Source: Acidimicrobiaceae bacterium
GTDB lineage: Bacteria; Actinomycetota; Acidimicrobiia; Acidimicrobiales; Bog-793
NCBI GenBank assembly: GCA_027459565.1
Contig: DAIDIA010000180.1
Span: 1-11,749, forward strand
DNA: 11,749 nucleotides
Direction of reading: 5' to 3'
The notes under the pieces are model-generated. The model worked only from the letters and a program-made list of their open reading frames with translations. It made no database searches and was not told where the DNA came from. Shown one piece after another: positions 1 to 9,633 of the stretch (the stretch's first letter is position 1; each line of letters begins with the position of its first letter). Made by a program: the position numbers and the translations under genes.

Positions 1-847
1 ACTGTGTCACCGATGCGGGATTGATGACGCTCAGCTCACCGTTCCTGAGGCCCGTCGGCATCGAATCGTCGGTCGAGACCCAGGTGAAGTCCACCGTCGG
101 CAGCGCCGGGCTGGTACCCCAGTACTTCGGGTTTCTCTTGAGCACGAGGAACTGGTTGGTCTTGTAGCTCGCGATCTTGTACCAGCTGCCCGAGATGACG
201 TTGGAGAGGTTGTTGAAGCCCGTGTTCCAACCGACCCGCTTCGCAATGTGCGCAGGGACCATGGGGCCAAAGAGGCTCTTCCAGTCGGCGAACGGCGAGG
301 AGAAGACGACCTTCACGTACTTTCCGTGTCCGGTGACCGATTTGATCTGGCTGTAGCCACCGGTCGAGGCGTCGTCGAAGGCCTTGCCGCCGACGTCCTT
401 GTACTGCGGGAGGCCGCTCTGGGCCTGCCAATTGTAGATGAAGTCTGCAACCGTGATCGGCACCCCGTCGGACCATTTCGCATTGGGATTGATCTGGTAG
501 ACGATCGTCTGAGGGTTGGTGTTTGTCTGCTTCGCGCTGACCAGAAGGTCAGAGTTCATGACGAGCGCAAGCTTGTTCGTGGTGATGAACGTCTCTGGCC
601 AGACATTCTCGATGATCTGGGCAAGGTCGAAGTTGTTGTCGGCCGAGGTGAGCACGTTGAAGCCAGGAAATGTCTCGTCAAGTGCAACATTGGGAACGTT
701 CGCACTCGTGCTCTTGGCCACGAGATGGGATTTCGAGGTGGCGCCGGCGGTCGCCACCGCACTCAGCGTCATCGCGAGCGCGGTCACCCCCGCTGCCACG
801 AAAGCGGCTCCGGCGCGAAGCCTGCCGCGTCTGCCAATTAGTTCCAT
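1..847 (-). CDS. ABC transporter substrate-binding protein, family 5 (peptide/nickel type), 5' part only
   Basis: This is the N-terminal 282 codons of an extracytoplasmic solute-binding protein; the reading frame is open to the left edge, so the C-terminal part is missing. Family members capture peptides, nickel chelates or similar solutes for an ABC importer; the ligand cannot be told from this part. Family landmarks seen are W125-SDG followed by PITVADFIYNW, then a VVFSSPFADW stretch with a VPAHI motif, and SGSWYKIASYK leading into NPKYWG (N239-G244). The N-terminus is a signal peptide: basic residues 6-11 (RRGRLR), a hydrophobic Ala/Val core to about residue 34, and AxA-like cleavage options after A32 or A36. 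No cysteine occurs in any visible residue, so there is no lipobox. RRGRLR loosely resembles a twin-arginine motif, but Sec export is equally possible. The ATG at 847 is fixed by a strong Shine-Dalgarno. It is divergent from pyrR and probably unrelated to it. Transporter permease and ATPase genes would lie off the left edge, if present. Confidence 0.9.
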   Translation of the reverse strand, partial: MELIGRRGRLRAGAAFVAAGVTALAMTLSAVATAGATSKSHLVAKSTSANVPNVALDETFPGFNVLTSADNNFDLAQIIENVWPETFITTNKLALVMNSDLLVSAKQTNTNPQTIVYQINPNAKWSDGVPITVADFIYNWQAQSGLPQYKDVGGKAFDDASTGGYSQIKSVTGHGKYVKVVFSSPFADWKSLFGPMVPAHIAKRVGWNTGFNNLSNVISGSWYKIASYKTNQFLVLKRNPKYWGTSPALPTVDFTWVSTDDSMPTGLRNGELSVINPASVTQ

Positions 848-852
848 GTAGG

Positions 853-858
853 CCTCCT
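853..858 (-). promoter_or_regulatory. Shine-Dalgarno of the solute-binding protein gene
   Basis: On the minus strand AGGAGG lies 5 nt before the ATG at 847. This is a near-optimal ribosome binding site and settles the start of the otherwise truncated gene. Confidence 0.85.
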
Positions 859-915
859 ATCTTCGTGGGTTCACCTCCCTCAGCAAACCCGAGGAGCGTG
901 CAACCTCAGCAATTG

Positions 916-950
916 GTCACACTGTATCGCGTGGGGCCTCCCAGTATGAC
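916..950. repeat. imperfect inverted repeat, candidate operator for the transporter gene
   Basis: GTCACACTG (916-924) and CAGTATGAC (942-950) are inverted copies matching at 8 of 9 positions, with 17 bp between them. A further related half-site, TGTGAC, lies at 956-961. The right arm overlaps the weak candidate -10 of the minus-strand gene, which is where a repressor would sit. The symmetry is seen directly; a regulatory role is inference, and no regulator gene is present in the window. Confidence 0.35.
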
Positions 951-993
951 TTTTCTGTGACGGGCGCAAATCTGCATTTTTGGCCCTTATTCT

Positions 994-1013
994 GCGCCGC
1001 TTTCCCGCGGCGC
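994..1013. repeat. perfect 7-bp GC hairpin
   Basis: GCGCCGC (994-1000) pairs perfectly with GCGGCGC (1007-1013) around a 6-nt TTTCCC loop. Neither strand shows a U-tract after the stem, so it is not a standard intrinsic terminator for either direction. It lies between the A/T-rich patch and the pyr promoter. Its function is unknown. Confidence 0.4.
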
Positions 1014-1108
1014 CCATCTCTCGTCCGATGTGGTCGCAGTCCGCGCGAGACCCTGGACCTCGGGTGCGACCCCTCCGGGCGACGGTGCTGCTCCGGGGGG
1101 GTCTCGGC

Positions 1109-1143
1109 CCGCCCGTGCCCGATGCCCGGGCGGGGACGGGCGG
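1109..1143. repeat. long composite GC hairpin upstream of the pyr promoter
   Basis: CCGCCCGT (1109-1116) pairs with ACGGGCGG (1136-1143), and directly inside it GCCCG (1117-1121) pairs with CGGGC (1127-1131). The result is a 13-bp stem interrupted by one GGGG bulge (1132-1135), with a 5-nt loop. A run of seven G lies just upstream (1095-1101). No U-tract follows. If the pyr transcript started further upstream than proposed here, this would be a leader structure; otherwise it is a DNA-level palindrome. Confidence 0.4.
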
Positions 1144-1163
1144 CCACTGGCCAGGCGATCGCC

Positions 1164-1193
1164 TTGTGTGTCCTCAACGCCGGGCACTAGCAT
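1164..1193 (+). promoter_or_regulatory. candidate promoter of the pyr operon
   Basis: TTGTGT (1164-1169) and TAGCAT (1188-1193) are spaced by 18 bp, a reasonable match to -35/-10 of the housekeeping sigma factor (TTG.../TA...T). Transcription would begin near 1200, giving a leader of about 46 nt that contains little more than the PyrR-binding hairpin and the pyrR Shine-Dalgarno. The placement relative to the hairpin supports the call; the individual boxes are not strong. Confidence 0.4.
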
Positions 1194-1208
1194 GGCGGTG
1201 TACGTGAA

Positions 1209-1228
1209 ACGGGTCCCGTGAGGCCCGT
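1209..1228 (+). promoter_or_regulatory. PyrR-binding RNA loop in the pyr leader
   Basis: The RNA folds as ACGGG (1209-1213) with CCCGU (1224-1228), a bulged U1214, then C1215-C1216 with G1222-G1223, and a CGUGA loop. The core UCCCGUGAGGC fits the known PyrR-binding consensus (ARUCCNGNGAGGYU) at every conserved position except the outer A-U pair, which is replaced by a compensatory G-C pair. In Bacillus such loops control transcription attenuation. Here there is no terminator between the loop and pyrR, and the pyrR Shine-Dalgarno begins only 9 nt after the stem. This arrangement fits the translational repression described for mycobacterial PyrR: nucleotide-bound PyrR would hold the hairpin and block ribosome access to pyrR. 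An alternative pairing, GUACG (1200-1204) with CGUAC (1226-1230), would compete with the binding loop. Confidence 0.82.
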
Positions 1229-1236
1229 ACGGACAT

Positions 1237-1241
1237 GGAGG
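1237..1241 (+). promoter_or_regulatory. Shine-Dalgarno of pyrR
   Basis: GGAGG ends 4 nt before the GTG at 1246 and decides that GTG as the start rather than the in-frame ATG near 1312. It is the site that PyrR bound at 1209-1228 would be expected to make inaccessible. Confidence 0.75.
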
Positions 1242-1245
1242 AACC

Positions 1246-1857
1246 GTGATCGAGGATGCGCGCGAGCCCGCACGCCCATACCGGCGCCCCTTCGTTGCGC
1301 ATTCCGTCGTGATGAATCCCGAGGATCTGCGTCGCGCGCTCGTGCGGATCGCGCACGAGATCGTCGAGCGCAACCATGGCACGGAGTCGCTGGTCATCGT
1401 CGGGTTGCAAACGGGTGGAGCCCCTTTTGCACGGAGGCTCGCCGAGCTGTTGCACGAGATCAGCGGAAACGCGATCCCGTTTGGCCTGCTCGATGTGACG
1501 CTCTATCGCGATGACATCGGGACGCGACCGGTCGTTGCCCATTCGCCGTCTGAAATTCCCATCGATCTCACGGGACGAGTCGTCGTCATCGTCGACGACG
1601 TGCTCTTCACCGGCCGTACCGTCCGCGCGGCGCTCGACGCGCTCGCGGACCACGGCCGGGCACGTGCCGTCCAGCTCGCGGTGATTGTGGACCGCGGCCA
1701 TCGGGAGCTTCCGATCCGTCCCGATTACATCGGCAAGAACCTGCCGACGCGACTCGACGAGACCGTCGAGGTGAGCGAGGAGGGCGTGGTGATCGGCGTC
1801 TTCGAGGACGCGCAACGCTCCGCCCCCGTCGGTTCGCACGAGGGCGGAGCGCGATGA
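1246..1857 (+). CDS. pyrR: PyrR, pyr operon regulator / uracil phosphoribosyltransferase-like protein
   Basis: The 203-residue product is a PyrR-family type I phosphoribosyltransferase fold. In the family it binds pyr leader RNA when loaded with UMP/UTP, is antagonised by PRPP, and often retains uracil phosphoribosyltransferase activity. The PRPP signature VVVIVDDVLFTGR lies at about 112-124 with the acidic pair D117-D118. DVTLYRDD and the C-terminal VDRGHRELPIRPDYIGKNLP block are also typical of PyrR. The N-terminal helix (EDLRRALVRIAHEIVERN) is typical; about 20 extra residues precede it compared with Bacillus PyrR. The GTG start is chosen for its Shine-Dalgarno. One oddity: the loop usually written T-R-G reads G53-L-Q-T-G57-G, so the usual arginine is glycine. 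The gene heads the operon and overlaps pyrB by ATGA (4 nt). Autoregulation through the leader hairpin is expected. Confidence 0.96.
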   Translation: MIEDAREPARPYRRPFVAHSVVMNPEDLRRALVRIAHEIVERNHGTESLVIVGLQTGGAPFARRLAELLHEISGNAIPFGLLDVTLYRDDIGTRPVVAHSPSEIPIDLTGRVVVIVDDVLFTGRTVRAALDALADHGRARAVQLAVIVDRGHRELPIRPDYIGKNLPTRLDETVEVSEEGVVIGVFEDAQRSAPVGSHEGGAR

Positions 1858-2846
1858 TCGACGAGATGCAAGAACCGCGCAATCTCGTGTCGATCGAGGA
1901 TCTTGGCCGCGACGGCATCCTCGAGGTCCTTCGCGAGTCCGAGACCTTCGTCGAGGTCGCCTCGCGACGGATGCCCAAGGTTCCCGCGCTTCGCGGCAAG
2001 ACCGTCGCGACCGTCTTCTTCGAGAAATCCACGCGCACGAGGCTCTCGTTCGAAATGGCAGCGAAGCGGCTCAGCGCGGACACACTCACCGTCGATATCT
2101 CCGCCTCATCGATGTCCAAGGGAGAGTCGCTGCGCGACACACTCGAGACGATCGACGCGCTTGGCGTCGACGCGATCGTCATGCGCCATCACTCCTCTGG
2201 CGCTGCGGTGCAGGCGGCCAGATGGGTCAAGGCCTGTGTGATCAATGCCGGCGACGGACAACACGAGCATCCGACCCAGGCCCTGCTCGACGCCTTCACC
2301 TTGCGCGAGGCGATCCGTAGTGCACGGGGAACAGACGTCGAGGACCTTGACGGATGCCGCGTGGCCATTGTCGGAGATATCCGCCATTCACGCGTCGCGC
2401 GTTCGAATGTGCTGGCGCTCTCCGCACTCGGCGCGCGCGTCACGCTCGTCGGACCGAGTGAGCTCCTCCCGGTGAGCGTCGAGGGCTGGCCGATTGAGGC
2501 GGCCACCGAGGAACTCGACGCCGTCCTTGCAAGCACCGATGCCTGCTACGTGTTGCGCATCCAGCACGAACGGATGGCCGATGCGGGGCTCTCGGATCTT
2601 CGCGAGTACCGACGGAGTTTCGGCCTCACGGTCGAACGTGCGAGGGGGTTGGCGCCTGGCGCATGGATCATGCATCCCGGTCCGCTGAACCGGGGCGTCG
2701 AGATCGACTCGCAGGTCGCCGATGGACCGAACTCGCTGATACGCGCCCAGGTCCGCAACGGAGTTCCGGTGCGGATGGCGGTGCTGTTCCGCCTCCTCGG
2801 AAGATCGCGTGACATCGAGGAGGTGATCGGCGATGGCCGTGGCTGA
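1854..2846 (+). CDS. pyrB: aspartate carbamoyltransferase catalytic chain
   Basis: The enzyme condenses carbamoyl phosphate with L-aspartate to N-carbamoyl-aspartate in the cytoplasm, the first committed pyrimidine step. Its 330 residues fit the family. The carbamoyl-phosphate site STRTR is at 59-63 (in KSTRTRLSFEMA), the active-site lysine of SKGES is K89, HPTQ is at 139-142 (in GDGQHEHPTQALLDAFT), and HPGPLNRGVE starts at 274, where aspartate binding is expected. The ATG at 1854 forms an ATGA overlap with the pyrR stop and has GGAG at 1846-1849. A second in-frame ATG at 1866 is less likely. No pyrI regulatory chain is encoded nearby, so feedback control probably runs through PyrR. The 3' end overlaps pyrC by 14 nt, which implies translational coupling. 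Confidence 0.97.
   Translation: MIDEMQEPRNLVSIEDLGRDGILEVLRESETFVEVASRRMPKVPALRGKTVATVFFEKSTRTRLSFEMAAKRLSADTLTVDISASSMSKGESLRDTLETIDALGVDAIVMRHHSSGAAVQAARWVKACVINAGDGQHEHPTQALLDAFTLREAIRSARGTDVEDLDGCRVAIVGDIRHSRVARSNVLALSALGARVTLVGPSELLPVSVEGWPIEAATEELDAVLASTDACYVLRIQHERMADAGLSDLREYRRSFGLTVERARGLAPGAWIMHPGPLNRGVEIDSQVADGPNSLIRAQVRNGVPVRMAVLFRLLGRSRDIEEVIGDGRG
2818..2826 (+). promoter_or_regulatory. Shine-Dalgarno of pyrC, inside pyrB
   Basis: AGGAGGTGA is a full match to the 16S rRNA anti-Shine-Dalgarno region and ends 6 nt before the pyrC ATG at 2833. It is the strongest ribosome site in the operon and lies entirely within the pyrB coding sequence. Confidence 0.85.
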
Positions 2847-4176
2847 ACCGCGCGCGATCGTCATCAAGGGAGCGACGCTCGTGGAAGACGGCACTGAACG
2901 CCGTGCGGACGTCCACACCGTCGGAGGATCGATCGTCGAGGTGTCGCGCGAACTCGAGGTTCCTTCGGGCGCGCAGATACTCGACGCGTCCGACTGCTAT
3001 CTCATGCCCGCATTCGTGGATCTGCACACCCATCTGAGAGAGCCCGGCGGCGAACGCGCCGAAACCGTGACGACCGGATCGCGCGCGGCTGCGCTCGGTG
3101 GCTACCGCTGCGTGGTGGCCATGCCGAACACGGTGCCCGCGATCGATTCGGTGGCGATGGTCGAATTCCTTCGCTCCCTCTGTGGCGACGCACTCTGTGA
3201 CGTGGAGATCTCCGCCGCGATCACGGTCGGACGACTCGGCGAATCCCTCGTTCCCTTTCGCGAACTCGCCGCGAGCGGCGTTCGGATCTTCACTGATGAC
3301 GGTCGAGGGGTTCAAGACGACGCGCTGATGGCCGAGGCGCTCGCGATCGCGCGCGAACTCGGTGTCGTCGTCGCCCAGCACTGTGAGGACGAGAGCCACG
3401 CGCGCGGCGGGCACATGCACGAGGGCAGGTGGTCCTCTCTCCTCGGAATCCCCGGCCAGCCATCGAGCACCGAGGAGGTCATGGTCGCGCGCGACCTGCG
3501 ACTGGTCCGCGAGCTTGACGCGTCGATGCACTTTCTGCACCTCTCGACCGAGGGAGCGATCGAGCTGGTGCGACGCGCCAAGGCCGAGGGACTGCGCATC
3601 ACCGCGGAGGCGACACCGCATCACCTCTCGCTGACCCACGCCGAGGTCGCGACCTACGACGCGCGGTTCAAGGTGAACCCTCCGCTGCGCACCGAGCGCG
3701 ATGTGCTGGCGGTCCGCGACGGGATCGGTGACCACACGATCGACGCGATCGCGACGGACCATGCTCCGCATTCACCAGAGACCAAGGACGAGCCCTTCGA
3801 CTGTGCGCCACCGGGAATGATCGGCCTCGAGACGGCGTTCAGCGTCGCGTACGGCGAGCTCGTGGCGCGCGACAACCTCCGGGTCGCAGGTGATCTCGCG
3901 TCACGCCCGCTCACCATCGCCGATCTCGTCAGGCTCTTTGTGACACATCCTGCGCGCATCGCGCGAGTGTCGGGTCCGAGCACGCAGCTGATCGGCGCCG
4001 GCAACGCGGCCGATCTCGTCGTCTTTGACCCGAGCGAACGTTGGACCGTCCATCTCGAGGACACCGCCAGTCGATCGCAGAACACGCCGTATGCGAACCT
4101 GAACCTCACGGGAAGGGTGCGGCACACCCTCTATCGCGGAGAGCCGGTGGTGATCGATGCAACGGCACAACGCTAA
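2833..4176 (+). CDS. pyrC: dihydroorotase, class I
   Basis: The protein interconverts N-carbamoyl-aspartate and dihydroorotate at a zinc centre of the amidohydrolase fold. It is 447 residues long, and its motifs are those of bacterial class I dihydroorotases. Metal ligands are H65-T-H67 in VDLHTHLREPG, D155/D156 in FTDDGRG (class I enzymes use an aspartate here instead of the carbamylated lysine of class II), H183 in QHCED, H236 in HLS, and D309 in DHAPH. The downstream PPGMIGLET block and a C-terminal NLTGRVRHTLYRGEPVV strand also fit. The ATG at 2833 is preceded by an ideal Shine-Dalgarno; a GTG at 2839 is a weaker alternative. It overlaps pyrB by 14 nt and is followed by a 39-nt gap before carA. 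Confidence 0.97.
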   Translation: MAVAEPRAIVIKGATLVEDGTERRADVHTVGGSIVEVSRELEVPSGAQILDASDCYLMPAFVDLHTHLREPGGERAETVTTGSRAAALGGYRCVVAMPNTVPAIDSVAMVEFLRSLCGDALCDVEISAAITVGRLGESLVPFRELAASGVRIFTDDGRGVQDDALMAEALAIARELGVVVAQHCEDESHARGGHMHEGRWSSLLGIPGQPSSTEEVMVARDLRLVRELDASMHFLHLSTEGAIELVRRAKAEGLRITAEATPHHLSLTHAEVATYDARFKVNPPLRTERDVLAVRDGIGDHTIDAIATDHAPHSPETKDEPFDCAPPGMIGLETAFSVAYGELVARDNLRVAGDLASRPLTIADLVRLFVTHPARIARVSGPSTQLIGAGNAADLVVFDPSERWTVHLEDTASRSQNTPYANLNLTGRVRHTLYRGEPVVIDATAQR

Positions 4177-4215
4177 GACCGACAACCAACAAGACAGGAC
4201 ACGGAATCCACTGCA

Positions 4216-5331
4216 ATGAGCTTCCTTGACGAACGCACCAAAGCCAGCCTCGTCCTCGCCGATGGAACGGTGTTCTCCGGCGAGGCGATCGGCGCGATCA
4301 TGGACCAACCGCGCTCGATCGTCACCGGAGAGGTGGTCTTCAACACCTCCCTGTCTGGTTACCAGGAGATCATCACGGATCCCTCCTACGCCGGGCAGGT
4401 CATCGCGTTCACCTATCCGCACATCGGGAACTACGGGATAACGCCGCGCGACGACGAGAGCATCCGGCCCTTTTGTCGGGGAATCATCGTGCGTGAGCTC
4501 GCGACGTCGCCGAGCAGCTGGCGCGCGTCCGGGGATCTCGAGCAGTTCCTCGTCGCCCATGGCGTCGGGGGGATGACGGGCGTTGACACGAGGAGGCTCA
4601 CGCGACACATCCGCGAGGCGGGAGCGATGTCGTGCGCGTTCGGCTCCGCGCCGATCGAGGAGCTGCTCTTCGCGGCACGCAACGAGGTCGGCACGACCGG
4701 GATGAACCTCGTCGACGAGGTGACGACCGATGCCCCCTATTTCGTCGAGGGCGGGCCGCGGCGCGTTGTCGTCTACGACTTTGGCGTCAAACGCACGATG
4801 TTGCGACGCCTCGCCGAACTTGCCTCGATCGAGGTCGTCCCTGCACGTACTCCGGCCGCCGAGGTGCTCGGGCGCAACCCCGACGGCATCTTGCTCTCGA
4901 ACGGTCCCGGGGATCCCGCCGCGCTCGCGCACCTGGTGCGAGAGATCACGACACTCCTCGACGCGGTGCCGATCCTTGGAATCTGCCTCGGACACCAGTT
5001 GCTCGCGACCGCGCTCGGAGCCACGACGTACAAACTGCCGTTTGGCCACCACGGAGGGAACCATCCGGTGCTGAGGATCGACAATGGCGTCGTCGAGATC
5101 ACCGCGCAGAACCATGGGTACGCAGTGGTTGAGGACTCCCTGCGCGATGCCGTGGTCACGCACCGAAACCTCAATGACGGGGTCGTCGAGGGTATCCGTT
5201 CGGAGAAGATCGCGGTGTTCTCGGTGCAATACCATCCAGAGGCAGGTCCCGGTCCGCACGACTCGCGTTATCTCTTCGCCGAGTTCGCCCGCATGATGGA
5301 CCATGCCAACGCTCGGACGGGGAACCGCTGA
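4216..5331 (+). CDS. carA: carbamoyl-phosphate synthase small (glutaminase) subunit
   Basis: CarA hydrolyses glutamine and passes ammonia to CarB for carbamoyl phosphate synthesis, which feeds pyrimidines and arginine. The 371-residue protein has the N-terminal CPSase small-chain domain (about residues 10-150, with FNTSLSGYQEI and GVDTRRLTRHIRE). The class I glutamine amidotransferase domain covers about 180-365. The triad is complete: C257 in GICLGHQ, H340 and E342 in YHPEAGPG. FGHHGGNHPV and QNHGYAV are also present. Its upstream gap (4177-4215) is the only non-overlapping junction of more than 1 nt within the pyr genes. That gap is CA-rich and G-poor, and the start lacks a good Shine-Dalgarno (AGGA lies too far away at about 4195). 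No internal promoter is convincing there. The stop lies one base before carB. Confidence 0.97.
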   Translation: MSFLDERTKASLVLADGTVFSGEAIGAIMDQPRSIVTGEVVFNTSLSGYQEIITDPSYAGQVIAFTYPHIGNYGITPRDDESIRPFCRGIIVRELATSPSSWRASGDLEQFLVAHGVGGMTGVDTRRLTRHIREAGAMSCAFGSAPIEELLFAARNEVGTTGMNLVDEVTTDAPYFVEGGPRRVVVYDFGVKRTMLRRLAELASIEVVPARTPAAEVLGRNPDGILLSNGPGDPAALAHLVREITTLLDAVPILGICLGHQLLATALGATTYKLPFGHHGGNHPVLRIDNGVVEITAQNHGYAVVEDSLRDAVVTHRNLNDGVVEGIRSEKIAVFSVQYHPEAGPGPHDSRYLFAEFARMMDHANARTGNR

Positions 5332-5332
5332 G

Positions 5333-8709
<3,377 letters not shown>

Positions 8710-8713
<4 letters not shown>

Positions 8714-9633
8714 CGAACGGCGTCGACCTCGCGGTCGAGATCGGACAGCTGGGGCTGGCGAGTCCGGTCCTGACCGCATCGGGGACGTCGGGCCATGGTG
8801 CCGAGCTTGGCGCGTACTTCGATCTGTCGCTGCTCGGCGCGGTCGTGGTCAAGTCACTCAGCGCCGATCCCTGGCCGGGAAACCCTGCGCCGCGCGTCCT
8901 GCCGGTCGATGGGGGGATGTTGAACAGCGTCGGCCTTCAGGGGCCGGGCGTGGCCGCGTGGATTGAACATGACCTCCCGGAACTCGTCGCCACCGGTGCG
9001 CGCGTCGTCGCGAGCATCTGGGGACGACGGGTCGACGATTTTGCGCGCGCCGCCGCACTCTTGAATCCGGTCCAGGAGATGCTGCTCGCGGTCGAGGTGA
9101 ACATCTCGTGTCCCAATGTCGAGGACCGCTCGCGGATCTTCGCGCACTCGGCGCGCGCGACGCGCGAGGTGCTGGAGGCGACCGCGGTGTGCGGGACGCC
9201 GCGTTTCGCGAAGCTCTCGCCGAACGTCGCAGACATCGCCGAGATCGCAGCTGCTGCCGCGGAGGGCGGAGCGTGCGCAGTCACGCTCATCAATACGGTG
9301 CTCGGTCTCGACATCGATGTCGAGCGTCGTCGACCGGGACTCGGCGCGATCGGCGGCGGCCTCTCGGGTCCGGCGATCCGTTCCGTCGCACTGCGAGCGG
9401 TCTATGACTGTCATGCCCAGCTTCCGAAGCTGCCGATCATCGGCGTCGGCGGAGTGCGCTCTGGTGAGCATGCCGTCGCGTTGATGATGGCGGGAGCGAG
9501 TGCGATTGGGGTCGGCACCGCAACCCTTGAACGACCAAGGGCGCCGCTGATCGTCCAGAACGAGTTGATCAGATGGTGCGAGGCGCACGGCGTGCTTCGC
9601 GTCGCGGAACTCACGGGGGCCGCTCATGGTTGA
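8710..9633 (+). CDS. pyrD: dihydroorotate dehydrogenase, class 1B-like catalytic subunit
   Basis: The 307-residue FMN enzyme oxidises dihydroorotate to orotate. Class 1 features are clear: VVVKSLS with K48, GGMLNSVGLQGPGV, and NISCPNV with C134 as the expected catalytic base (class 2 enzymes have serine). K168 in KLSPNV, the INT motif, and GGLSGPAIRSVALR followed by GVGGVRSG also match. The overall pattern matches class 1B (cytosolic, NAD-linked through PyrK) rather than 1A or the membrane quinone-linked class 2 of mycobacteria. There is no N-terminal membrane helix. No pyrK gene accompanies it: it starts inside the carB stop (ATGA) and runs into pyrF with an 8-nt overlap. The ATG at 8710 is chosen by homology; the longer open frame reaching back to 8476 lies inside carB and has no family similarity. 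Confidence 0.94.

Larger units (their letters stand above)
848..1245. other. divergent intergenic region between the solute-binding protein gene and pyrR
   Basis: About 400 bp separate two divergent start codons. I see no credible gene: the short ORFs on both strands have arginine- and proline-rich translations with no recognisable motif and no convincing Shine-Dalgarno. An A/T-richer patch at about 942-994 stands out from the GC-rich surroundings and is the likeliest place for the minus-strand promoter (weak candidate -10 CATACT reading 948 to 943). The pyr promoter and leader occupy the last 85 bp. Inverted repeats and hairpins inside the region are listed separately. Confidence 0.7.

Noticed and set aside
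994..1013. Hairpin as an intrinsic terminator in the divergent region
   Set aside because: The stem is perfect, but neither strand has a U-tract after it and no gene ends nearby.
957..1221. Short ORFs in the divergent intergenic region, possible leader peptides
   Set aside because: No Shine-Dalgarno with correct spacing is seen, compositions are Arg/Pro/Gly-rich, and most begin upstream of the likely pyr transcription start.
1174..1839. Antisense open frame (221 codons) opposite pyrR
   Set aside because: It reads through the promoter, PyrR loop and pyrR on the opposite strand, and its translation has no family features.
5303..5332. Upstream ATG for carB (ten extra residues)
   Set aside because: The ten residues overlap carA and do not match CarB N-termini, whereas the ATG at 5333 gives the canonical MPKRTDI start.
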